7,644 bases of DNA from Actinomycetospora sp. (lineage in GTDB: Bacteria > Actinomycetota > Actinomycetes > Mycobacteriales > Pseudonocardiaceae): positions 1 through 7,644 of the forward strand of contig JAICLN010000206.1 of NCBI GenBank assembly GCA_025925615.1. The letters are read 5' to 3'. The stretch's first letter is position 1. The number at the start of each line of letters is the position of its first letter. This document shows positions 1 to 7,644 of this stretch, piece by piece. The notes under the pieces are model-generated. The model worked only from the letters and a program-made list of their open reading frames with translations, searched no databases and was not told where the DNA came from. The translations under genes were made by a program, and so were the position numbers.

Positions 1-681
1 CAGGAGGAGTTCTTCCACACCTTCAACACCCTCCACAACGCGAACAAGCAGATCGTCGTCTCCTCCGACCGGCCGCCCAAGCGGCTGGAGACGCTCGAGG
101 ACCGGCTCCGCACCCGCTTCGAGTGGGGCCTGATCACCGACATCCAGCCGCCCGAGCTCGAGACGCGCATCGCGATCCTGCGCAAGAAGGCGGCCGGCGA
201 GCGGATGGCGGCCCCGCCCGAGGTCCTGGAGTTCATCGCCGACCGCATCGAGCGCAACATCCGCGAGCTCGAGGGCGCCCTCATCCGCGTCACCGCGTTC
301 GCCTCGCTCAACCGGCAGCCGATCGACCTGCAGCTCGCCGAGATCGTGCTGCGCGACCTCATCCCCGACTCCCGGCAGTCGGAGATCACCGCACCGACGA
401 TCATGGCGGTGACGGCCGAGTTCTACGGGGTGTCGATCGACGACCTCACCGGCCCGGGGAAGACCAAGGCACTGGCCCTGTCGCGCCAGATCGCGATGTA
501 CCTCTGCCGCGAGCTCACCGACCTCTCACTGCCCCGCATCGGGCAGACGTTCGGGAACCGCGACCACACCACGGTCATGCACGCGGACAAGAAGATCCGC
601 AAGGAGATGGCCGAGCGGCGCCGGACCTACGAGCAGGTCCAGGAGCTCACCGCCCGCATCAAGCAGCGCGCCCGGGGCTGA
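1..681 (+). CDS. dnaA: Chromosomal replication initiator DnaA, C-terminal part (5' end outside window)
   Basis: The frame is open from base 1 to a TGA at 679-681, giving 226 residues that make up the end of the AAA+ domain and all of domain IV. DnaA is the ATP-dependent initiator that binds DnaA boxes at oriC and melts the duplex. Visible motifs (numbered from the first residue in the window) are the sensor-1 stretch [10 protein letters not shown] at 17-26, the arginine-finger region [10 protein letters not shown] with R39, and the sensor-2 motif PELETR with R56. The DnaA-box recognition signature [14 protein letters not shown] begins at residue 186 in the C-terminal helix-turn-helix. All of these key residues match the family. 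The gene ends directly before the oriC-like spacer, as usual in actinobacteria. An internal ATG at 205 is not the start, because conserved AAA+ sequence continues upstream to the window edge. Confidence 0.98.
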   Translation, partial: QEEFFHTFNTLHNANKQIVVSSDRPPKRLETLEDRLRTRFEWGLITDIQPPELETRIAILRKKAAGERMAAPPEVLEFIADRIERNIRELEGALIRVTAFASLNRQPIDLQLAEIVLRDLIPDSRQSEITAPTIMAVTAEFYGVSIDDLTGPGKTKALALSRQIAMYLCRELTDLSLPRIGQTFGNRDHTTVMHADKKIRKEMAERRRTYEQVQELTARIKQRARG

Positions 682-921
682 GCCCGCGCCGTACGCGTCC
701 GGGGCGCCCGTCGCGCGCTCCAGTGTGGCCGCCGGCGGTCGACGCGCGCCGCTCATCGGCAGAATCTGCACACATCGTCACGATCGCCGGGCTCCGGGAC
801 GCCACACGGACGCCGACGGCCCCGATCGGAAGCACCGCCCGGCCGATCCCCGCCCCGGAGAGCCCGCCCACCGCGGGTCCGTTGCGCTCCGCAGTCGTTC
901 GACTCCCGATCGACCCACAGC

Positions 922-942
922 TGGGGACAAGTCTGTGGACAC
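922..942 (-). promoter_or_regulatory. Pair of DnaA boxes in oriC
   Basis: On the minus strand 922-930 reads TTGTCCCCA and 934-942 reads GTGTCCACA. Each has one mismatch to the actinobacterial DnaA box TTGTCCACA. Both have the same orientation and their starts are 12 bp apart, roughly one helical turn, which would let two DnaA molecules bind side by side. A very similar arrangement recurs at 4908-4937. Confidence 0.75.
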
Positions 943-992
943 CTGCCCTCGGACCCGTGGACGGAGCGGGCGTGAGTGCGGCCCGGCGGACG

Positions 993-1001
993 TTGTCCAC
1001 C
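993..1001 (+). promoter_or_regulatory. DnaA box in oriC
   Basis: TTGTCCACC on the plus strand has one mismatch, at the last base, to TTGTCCACA. It lies opposite in orientation to the 922-942 pair and about 20 bp upstream of the palindrome CCGGATCCGG. Confidence 0.7.
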
Positions 1002-1019
1002 CCACACACCGATCCGTCC

Positions 1020-1029
1020 CCGGATCCGG
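1020..1029. repeat. Palindrome CCGGATCCGG, copy 1 (oriC)
   Basis: A 10-bp perfect palindrome between the DnaA box at 993-1001 and the candidate unwinding element. The same 10-mer recurs at 1240-1249 and 4975-4984 and nowhere else in the window. Confidence 0.6.
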
Positions 1030-1088
1030 GCACGGTCCGTGGCCGCCCTCCACACCCGTCCCCGGCACCCCACCTGCGACGACGCCGG

Positions 1089-1140
1089 CACTCCACAGCG
1101 CCCACAGGACCTACTGTCACTGCTGTTCTTCTTCTCTTGG
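1089..1140 (+). promoter_or_regulatory. Candidate basal unwinding element: two weak DnaA boxes followed by DnaA-trio-like triplets
   Basis: Two adjacent plus-strand sites, CACTCCACA (1089-1097) and GCGCCCACA (1098-1106), keep the 3' half of the DnaA box. After a GGAC spacer, from 1111, come the triplets CTA CTG TCA CTG CTG TTC TTC TTC. The complementary strand read 3' to 5' is GAT GAC AGT GAC GAC AAG AAG AAG, with A in the middle of seven of eight triplets. That central A is the most conserved feature of DnaA-trios, the elements that guide DnaA onto single-stranded DNA. Boxes, then a short GC spacer, then trios in a locally AT-richer tract is the described layout of bacterial unwinding systems. 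Each box has three mismatches and only the first triplet matches the ideal trio exactly, so this is a candidate. Confidence 0.45.
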
Positions 1141-1150
1141 AGAACAACAG
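1123..1150. repeat. Inverted repeat in the AT-richer part of oriC
   Basis: The arms CTGTTCTTCT (1123-1132) and AGAACAACAG (1141-1150) pair at 9 of 10 positions around an 8-base loop. This is the least GC-rich stretch of the spacer and it overlaps the trio-like triplets. It could extrude during melting, act as a protein-binding palindrome, or be incidental. There is no T-run after it, so a terminator is unlikely. Confidence 0.5.
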
Positions 1151-1239
1151 AAGACCAGGGTTGGGGACCGTTGACGGGTTCGTCCCTGCACAGGGCCGGA
1201 GTGTCGGACCCCCCTGTCAGGCTCTACCGTGACCGCCAA

Positions 1240-1249
1240 CCGGATCCGG
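1240..1249. repeat. Palindrome CCGGATCCGG, copy 2 (upstream of dnaN)
   Basis: The second copy of the 10-bp palindrome lies 45 bp before the dnaN start, within the dnaN leader. It could be an operator or simply a shared origin motif. Confidence 0.55.
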
Positions 1250-1294
1250 CCCCGACACCCCGGCCGAGAGACGTCCGATCCCTGGAGGACAGCG

Positions 1295-2527
1295 ATGAAG
1301 TTCCGCGTGGAGCGTGACGCCTTCGCCGACGCGGTGGCCTTCGTCGCGCGCAGCCTGCCGAGCCGGGCGCCGGTGCCGGTCCTCGGCGGCGTCCTGCTCG
1401 ACGCGGCGGACGAAGGCACGCTGACGGTCTCCGGGTTCGACTACGAGGTGTCGGCGCGGGTCGAGGTCGCCGCGATGATCGGCGACGGCGGGCGCGCCCT
1501 GGTCTCCGGACGCCTGCTCGCCGACATCACGCGGTCCCTGCCGCCGCACCCGGTCGACGTCACCGTCGAGGGTCCGCGCGCCTCGCTGACCTGCGGCAAC
1601 GCCCGCTTCAGCCTCCCGACGATGTCCGCCGAGGACTACCCGCAGCTCCCGGAGATGCCCCCGATCGTCGGCGAGCTCGCCCCCGATGTCTTCGCCAGGG
1701 CCGTCTCGCAGGTGGCCGTGGCCGCCGGCCGGGACGACACGCTGCCCATGCTGACCGGCATCCGGGTCGAGATCGACGGGCCGTCGCTGACGATGGCCGC
1801 GACCGACCGTTTCCGGTTGGCGGTGCGGGAGTTCACCTGGGAGCCCGGCGAGGGCGGCCCGGCGACCCCCGAGGGCGAGACCACCGCGATCCTCGCGCCG
1901 GCGAAGACGCTCTCCGAGGCGGCGAAGACCCTCACCTCGTCCGGCTCGAAGATCGAGCTCGCCCTCGGTCGCGGCGACGGCCTGCTGGGGCTCTCCGGCG
2001 GCGGCCGGCGCTCCACCACGCGGCTCCTCGACGCCGAGTTCCCGCGCTACCGCCAGCTGCTGCCCAAGGAGCACACCTCGGCGGCCGTCGTGGAGATCGT
2101 CCCGCTCGTCGACGCCATCAAGCGCGTCTCCCTGGTCGCCGAGCGCGGCACCCAGGTCCGGTTGGAGTTCGAGGAGGGCTCGCTGCGGCTGACCGCCGGC
2201 GGGGACGACGAGGGCAGCGCCGAGGAGCAGCTCCCGTGCTCGTTCGCGGGCGAACCGCTGACCATCGCGTTCAACCCGGGGTACCTGCTCGACGGGCTCG
2301 GCGCGCTCGGCTCGGACGCCGCGCACCTGTCGTTCACCACCCCCAGCCGCCCGGCGCTGCTGCGCCCGGCGTCCCTGGCGGGCGAGGACGGGGCCGGCGA
2401 GGACGAGGTCGCCGCCGACGAGGCCTCGACGACGGCCGTCGAGCCGGGCCCGGGAGGCGACGTCGACCTCCCCGAGCCGCGGCCGGGCTACCTGTACCTG
2501 CTCATGCCGGTCCGCCTGCCGGGCTGA
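1295..2527 (+). CDS. dnaN: DNA polymerase III beta subunit (sliding clamp)
   Basis: This is a 410-residue beta clamp, slightly longer than the usual 365-400. Two copies form the ring that tethers DNA polymerase III and other replication and repair factors to DNA. The ATG at 1295 is chosen because GGAGG lies at 1284-1288 with 6-base spacing and because the protein then starts [14 protein letters not shown], as clamps do; the GTG at 1229 would only add a Pro/Arg-rich tail. Three clamp folds follow, at about 1-125, 130-255 and 260-410. Family hallmarks include [60 protein letters not shown] and the C-terminal LLMPVRLPG. An acidic, low-complexity insert at about residues 363-398 precedes the last strand; it resembles a variable loop seen in actinobacterial clamps but is unusually Glu/Asp-rich. 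The gene is downstream of oriC and codirectional with the fork. Confidence 0.98.
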   Translation: MKFRVERDAFADAVAFVARSLPSRAPVPVLGGVLLDAADEGTLTVSGFDYEVSARVEVAAMIGDGGRALVSGRLLADITRSLPPHPVDVTVEGPRASLTCGNARFSLPTMSAEDYPQLPEMPPIVGELAPDVFARAVSQVAVAAGRDDTLPMLTGIRVEIDGPSLTMAATDRFRLAVREFTWEPGEGGPATPEGETTAILAPAKTLSEAAKTLTSSGSKIELALGRGDGLLGLSGGGRRSTTRLLDAEFPRYRQLLPKEHTSAAVVEIVPLVDAIKRVSLVAERGTQVRLEFEEGSLRLTAGGDDEGSAEEQLPCSFAGEPLTIAFNPGYLLDGLGALGSDAAHLSFTTPSRPALLRPASLAGEDGAGEDEVAADEASTTAVEPGPGGDVDLPEPRPGYLYLLMPVRLPG

Positions 2528-2543
2528 GCACCTCTGGCCGGAG

Positions 2544-2592
2544 CCGTGATCACGGCGGCCCGGGCGGGTAGGAAGGGATCGGGCCCGGGCCG
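2544..2592. repeat. 12-bp palindrome followed by a GC-rich hairpin in the dnaN-gnd spacer
   Basis: Seventeen bases after the dnaN stop is the perfect palindrome CCGTGATCACGG (2544-2555). It is immediately followed by CGGCCCGGGC (2556-2565), which pairs perfectly with GCCCGGGCCG (2583-2592) over a 17-base loop. The hairpin could attenuate or end dnaN transcription, since actinobacterial terminators often lack a U-run. The palindrome could be an operator for gnd. At this GC content either structure can occur by chance. Confidence 0.35.
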
Positions 2593-2638
2593 ACGGCGCG
2601 GGTGCAGGGGACCGGTGGCGACGAGGGAGCGGATCGCG

Positions 2639-3550
<912 letters not shown>

Positions 3551-3562
3551 ACGCTCTGCCGG

Positions 3563-3640
3563 GCACGCGGAGCGGCGGGAGGACGACCTGGGCGAGCGGG
3601 GCGGCGGGAAGAGCACCGGGGCGAGCGGAGCGACGGGACG
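3563..3640 (+). repeat. Degenerate 29-bp tandem repeat (about 2.7 copies) between gnd and recF
   Basis: Three 20-base units lie at 3563-3582, 3592-3611 and 3621-3640, separated by 9-base spacers (ACGACCTGG and AGCACCGGG), so the period is 29 bp. Units 2 and 3 match at 17 of 20 positions, units 1 and 2 at 16 of 20; the core is GCGAGCGG-GCGGCGGGA. The last unit ends four bases before the recF ATG, so its GGGA would serve as the recF ribosome-binding site. A role in recF expression is speculative. Confidence 0.6.
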
Positions 3641-3644
3641 ACGG

Positions 3645-4892
3645 ATGTACGTGAGGGAGCTGTCGGTCACCGACTTCCGGTCCTGGCCGCAGGCCGACCT
3701 CCAGCTCGCGCCCGGGGTCACCGTGCTCGTCGGGGCCAACGGGCAGGGCAAGACCAACCTCGTCGAGGCCGTGGGCTACCTCGCCACGCTCTCCTCGCAC
3801 CGCGTGTCCTCAGACGCGCCCCTGGTCCGCCGGGGCGCGTCGGCGGCGGTGGTGCGGGCGACCGCGGTCAACGACGGCCGTGAGCTGACCGTCCAGGTCG
3901 AGATCCAGCCGGGGAAGGCGAACCGCGCCCGGGTCAACCGCTCGCCCGTGCCGCGACCCCGGGAGATCCTCGGCATCGTGCGGACGGTGGTGTTCGCCCC
4001 CGAGGACCTCGCCCTGGTGCGGGGCGACCCCGGGGAGCGGCGGGGATTCCTCGACGACCTCCTCGTGGCCCGTGCCCCGCGCTGGGCCGGGGTGCGCGGC
4101 GAGTACGACAAGGTGCTGCGCCAGCGCTCGGCGCTGCTCAAGTCGGCCCGCTCGGCGCGGGGCGCCCGGGAGGCCGGGACCCTCGACGTCTGGGACGCCC
4201 ACCTCGCGCGGAGCGGGGCCTCCCTCGTCGCGGCCCGCATCCTCCTCACCCGGGCCCTGGCCCCGCACGTGACCGCGGCCTACGCGGACGTCGCGCCGGA
4301 GTCGGTGCCGGTGGGCGCGCGCTACCGCTCGCGGGTCGAGGCCGTCGACGCGTTCGCCGCGACACCGACCGGGGACGCGGGGGCCGGCGGCGACGCGGGG
4401 ACCGGCGCCGACGACGTCACCGGCGGGGCCGACCACGCCGCCCTCGCCGCGGAGGTCGAGACCGCCCTGCTCGAGGAGATCGGGCGCCGGCGCGACCAGG
4501 AGATCGAGCGCGGGGTGTGCCTCGTGGGCCCGCACCGCGACGATCTCGAGCTCACCCTGGGCGACGGACCGGCCAAGGGCTACGCCAGCCACGGCGAATC
4601 CTGGGCCCTCGCCCTGGCGCTGCGTCTGGGGGGGTTCGAGCTGCTGCGCCTCGAGGGGAGCGAGCCGGTGCTGATCCTCGACGACGTCTTCGCCGAGCTC
4701 GACGCCCGCCGTCGGGACGCCCTCGCCCGGACGGCCGCACGCGCCGAGCAGGTCCTGGTGACGGCCGCGGTGGACGACGATGTACCGGCCGTGCTCGAGG
4801 GAGCACGCTTCGTGATCGAGGACGGCACTGTGCGTGACCAGGTGACGTCGTGTCGGATGATCAGGGGGTCGGCTGGTGAGCCGAATCGGTGA
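3645..4892 (+). CDS. recF: DNA replication and repair protein RecF
   Basis: RecF is an SMC-like ABC ATPase that binds gapped DNA and, with RecO and RecR, loads RecA at stalled forks. This copy has 415 residues, somewhat above the usual 360-390. The ATG at 3645 gives the family start [18 protein letters not shown] at 3635-3638 is a modest ribosome-binding site. The open frame back to 3492 encodes only Arg/Gly-rich sequence. Walker A is GANGQGKT with K36. The motif GPHRDDL lies at 295-301, the ABC signature [14 protein letters not shown] starts at residue 315, and Walker [11 protein letters not shown] has D346 and D347. The extra length is largely a Gly/Asp/Ala-rich linker around residues 237-262 that contains a small tandem duplication. 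The last ~20 residues are poorly conserved in type and use less optimal codons. The 3' end overlaps dciA by 17 bp, indicating translational coupling. Confidence 0.97.
   Translation: MYVRELSVTDFRSWPQADLQLAPGVTVLVGANGQGKTNLVEAVGYLATLSSHRVSSDAPLVRRGASAAVVRATAVNDGRELTVQVEIQPGKANRARVNRSPVPRPREILGIVRTVVFAPEDLALVRGDPGERRGFLDDLLVARAPRWAGVRGEYDKVLRQRSALLKSARSARGAREAGTLDVWDAHLARSGASLVAARILLTRALAPHVTAAYADVAPESVPVGARYRSRVEAVDAFAATPTGDAGAGGDAGTGADDVTGGADHAALAAEVETALLEEIGRRRDQEIERGVCLVGPHRDDLELTLGDGPAKGYASHGESWALALALRLGGFELLRLEGSEPVLILDDVFAELDARRRDALARTAARAEQVLVTAAVDDDVPAVLEGARFVIEDGTVRDQVTSCRMIRGSAGEPNR
4371..4406 (+). repeat. 18-bp in-frame tandem duplication inside recF
   Basis: The units 4371-4388 and 4389-4406 match at 16 of 18 positions and encode GDAGAG and GDAGTG (residues 243-254). 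They lie in the variable linker before the conserved GPHRDDL region. This looks like slippage in a tolerant loop and accounts for some of the extra length of this RecF. Confidence 0.8.
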
Positions 4893-5721
4893 AGAATCCC
4901 CGGAATCTGGGGACAGACCTGTGGATGCTGTGGACAACCATGTCCGCGGCGCCCGTCCCCGCGCCATCTCCCGACCGGATCCGGGGGCTGACCTGCGCCG
5001 TGGGGACGCCGAGGCCGTCCACACCCCGGGCACGGACCGCGATGCGGTGGTCCTCCCGCCCGCGCGTCTCGGTCCGAAGGGCCACACGGTCGGCGGCCGG
5101 GCGGACACCGAGGGTTCCGGACGGGACCCGGTGGAGTCCACCTCGACCGGGTCGCCCGAGGACGGCGGGACCCCCGCCGGCACAACCCCCGGCGCCGACG
5201 GGGACGCCCCGCGGGGCTCCGACATCGCCCGGGCCGCCCTCGAGGCGGCCCGGGCCCGGCACGCCGAGCGCGGCGGCGCCGCCCCGCAGCGCCGCGTCCT
5301 GCGCGGCGGCCCGTCCGACGGCACCCGCCGTCGTCGGCGCGGCTGGTCCGGCGCGGGAGCGGACGACCGCGACCCCCAGACCATCGGCCGGATCGCGTCC
5401 CGCATCTCGACGGCGCGGGGATGGGCGCCGAACCTCGCGAACGGCTCCGTGTTCGGCCGCTGGCCCGAGCTCGTCGGCCCGGAGGTCGCCGAGCACGCGA
5501 CGCCGACCGCGCTGCGCGACGGCGAGCTCACCGTGCAGGCCGACTCCACGGCCTGGGCCACCCAGCTGCGGCTGCTGCAGCGCCCGCTGCTGGCGCAGAT
5601 CGCGGCGGGGCTCGGCCACGGGATCGTGACCCGCATGCGCATCCAGGGCCCGACGGCGCCGAGCTGGCGACGGGGCCCCCGGCACGTCCGCGGCCGGGGT
5701 CCGCGCGACACGTACGGCTGA
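4876..5721 (+). CDS. dciA: DciA-like DUF721 protein (predicted replicative helicase-loading factor)
   Basis: The 281-residue reading starts at GTG 4876, 7 bases after AGGGGG (4863-4868), and overlaps the recF end. DUF721/DciA proteins interact with the replicative helicase DnaB and support its loading in bacteria lacking DnaC or DnaI. The conserved part is the C-terminal ~170 residues. A helix [20 protein letters not shown] begins at residue 114, followed by a basic [20 protein letters not shown] segment reaching about 170. The DUF721 core comes next with [16 protein letters not shown], then the actinobacterial tail [19 protein letters not shown]. This resembles mycobacterial Rv0004, which is about 187 residues long. 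Residues 1-113 are a low-complexity Pro/Gly/Asp/Arg extension, and its first 21 codons have only about 48% G/C at third positions. A GTG at 5131 would give 196 residues, closer to family length, but lacks a good ribosome-binding site. The family is secure; the start is uncertain. Confidence 0.88.
   Translation: MSRIGEESPESGDRPVDAVDNHVRGARPRAISRPDPGADLRRGDAEAVHTPGTDRDAVVLPPARLGPKGHTVGGRADTEGSGRDPVESTSTGSPEDGGTPAGTTPGADGDAPRGSDIARAALEAARARHAERGGAAPQRRVLRGGPSDGTRRRRRGWSGAGADDRDPQTIGRIASRISTARGWAPNLANGSVFGRWPELVGPEVAEHATPTALRDGELTVQADSTAWATQLRLLQRPLLAQIAAGLGHGIVTRMRIQGPTAPSWRRGPRHVRGRGPRDTYG
4908..4937 (-). promoter_or_regulatory. Cluster of three DnaA-box-like sites at the 5' end of dciA
   Basis: On the minus strand 4929-4937 is a perfect TTGTCCACA. 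The site 4920-4928 keeps ATCCACA (two mismatches to TTATCCACA), and 4908-4916 is CTGTCCCCA (two mismatches to TTGTCCACA). All share one orientation, with starts 12 and 9 bp apart. The stretch CTGGGGACA...CTGTGGA matches oriC bases 921-942 at 17 of 22 positions. The sites fall in the first codons of dciA, where codon use is atypical. They could be an auxiliary origin element, a DnaA titration or timing site, or a DnaA-controlled operator for dciA. Confidence 0.65.
4975..4984. repeat. Palindrome CCGGATCCGG, copy 3 (5' part of dciA)
   Basis: The third copy lies 38 bp downstream of the dciA DnaA-box cluster. This repeats the box-then-palindrome order seen in oriC. Confidence 0.55.
5015..5023 (+). 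promoter_or_regulatory. Additional DnaA-box-like site within dciA
   Basis: CCGTCCACA matches TTGTCCACA at seven of nine positions, with the whole GTCCACA core intact. It lies about 80 bp beyond the 4908-4937 cluster in opposite orientation. The similar TCCACACCC follows the CCGGATCCGG palindrome in oriC (around 1049). Confidence 0.4.
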
Positions 5722-5726
5722 GCGCC

Positions 5727-5755
5727 CGCTGTCCGCGCCCAGGACGCCGACAGCG
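5727..5755 (+). terminator. Strong hairpin after dciA, candidate terminator
   Basis: Five bases after the dciA stop, CGCTGTCCGCG (5727-5737) pairs with CGCCGACAGCG (5745-5755) at 10 of 11 positions over a 7-base loop. A second, shorter hairpin follows at 5769-5783 (GTCGGA, loop CCC, TCCGAC). There is no U-run, which is common for actinobacterial terminators. The position fits an end to the dnaN/gnd/recF/dciA transcript before gyrB starts its own. Confidence 0.5.
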
Positions 5756-5850
5756 CCCGCGTCGGGCGGTCGGACCCTCCGACGGTTCCGCCAGGCCGTC
5801 TGCGACGCGCTCAACAGGCGGACCGGCCCATTCTGGCGGAGCCCGACCAG

Positions 5851-5856
5851 TAGACT
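5851..5856 (+). promoter_or_regulatory. Candidate -10 element of the gyrB promoter
   Basis: TAGACT fits the TANNNT -10 pattern of the actinobacterial housekeeping sigma factor. No good -35 is visible at the right distance, which is common for actinobacterial promoters. Initiation about 7 bases downstream would leave a leader of roughly 75 bases before gyrB. The 218-bp gap and the upstream hairpin support a separate gyrB promoter. Confidence 0.4.
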
Positions 5857-5933
5857 GTGAGGTGTAGTGCGACGCGGTCGGTACCGAGGGTGCCGTCCGA
5901 CGGCGCACGGACCGCTCAGGTAGGGAGACATAG

Positions 5934-7644
<1,711 letters not shown>

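Larger units (their letters stand above)
682..1294. other. oriC: Putative chromosomal replication origin (oriC) between dnaA and dnaN
   Basis: This 613-bp spacer has no credible gene. Its position between dnaA and dnaN is the standard oriC location in actinobacteria. The centre (about 911-1106) carries matches to the actinobacterial DnaA box TTGTCCACA: three sites with one mismatch and several weaker ones. The stretch 1111-1160 drops to about 48% GC against roughly 70% or more around it, which suits a DNA unwinding element. The 5' third (682-900) shows nothing I can assign beyond small GC-rich palindromes. The last ~100 bp before dnaN should hold the dnaN promoter, but no convincing -35/-10 pair is visible. 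The box count is modest compared with Streptomyces. Origin function is inferred from position and motifs. Confidence 0.85.

Noticed and set aside
725..1174. Open frames crossing the dnaA-dnaN spacer on both strands
   Set aside because: No family resemblance, no ribosome-binding site, and they run through DnaA boxes and the AT-richer tract; they are GC-driven chance frames.
1171..1230. Possible dnaN promoter parts: TTGACG at 1171-1176 and TACCGT at 1225-1230
   Set aside because: The two are too far apart to form one promoter, and neither has a matching partner at 16-18 bp, so no promoter is called.
1229..1294. Upstream GTG start for dnaN, adding 22 residues
   Set aside because: The added residues do not resemble clamp N-termini, and the ATG at 1295 has an ideal GGAGG at 6-base spacing.

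Overview
The window is a chromosomal replication-origin segment from a high-GC actinobacterium. The gene order is dnaA (3' part) - oriC spacer - dnaN - gnd - recF - dciA (DUF721) - gyrB (5' part), all on the + strand. GC content is very high, codon third positions are almost all G/C, and GTG starts occur. RecF, DnaN, DciA and GyrB resemble remembered mycobacterial proteins, and gnd lies between dnaN and recF. Together these point to Actinomycetes, probably a Pseudonocardiaceae-like organism. The family assignment is inference; no database was searched.

Region by region: 1-681 is the DnaA C-terminal part (end of the AAA+ domain plus the DNA-binding domain). 682-1294 is a 613-bp non-coding spacer that looks like oriC. 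It has three near-consensus DnaA boxes (922-930, 934-942, 993-1001). A candidate unwinding segment follows, with two weak boxes at 1089-1106, a run of DnaA-trio-like triplets from 1111, and a locally AT-richer inverted repeat at 1123-1150. 1295-2527 is dnaN (sliding clamp). 2639-3550 is gnd (6-phosphogluconate dehydrogenase), the only metabolic gene. 3645-4892 is recF, preceded by a degenerate 29-bp tandem repeat. dciA starts at 4876, overlaps recF, and ends at 5721 next to a strong hairpin. 5940-7644 is gyrB, cut off by the window edge after about 568 codons, with its own likely promoter.

The genes form the classic initiation module. DnaA binds and melts oriC, DciA is the predicted helicase-loading factor, DnaN is the polymerase clamp, RecF acts at stalled or gapped forks, and gyrase removes positive supercoils.

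I see no mobile element, CRISPR array, RNA gene or unknown multigene system. The most interesting signal is non-genic: a second cluster of DnaA boxes, including the only perfect TTGTCCACA in the boxes I found, inside the first codons of dciA at 4908-5023. It resembles part of oriC and shares the palindrome CCGGATCCGG with it.
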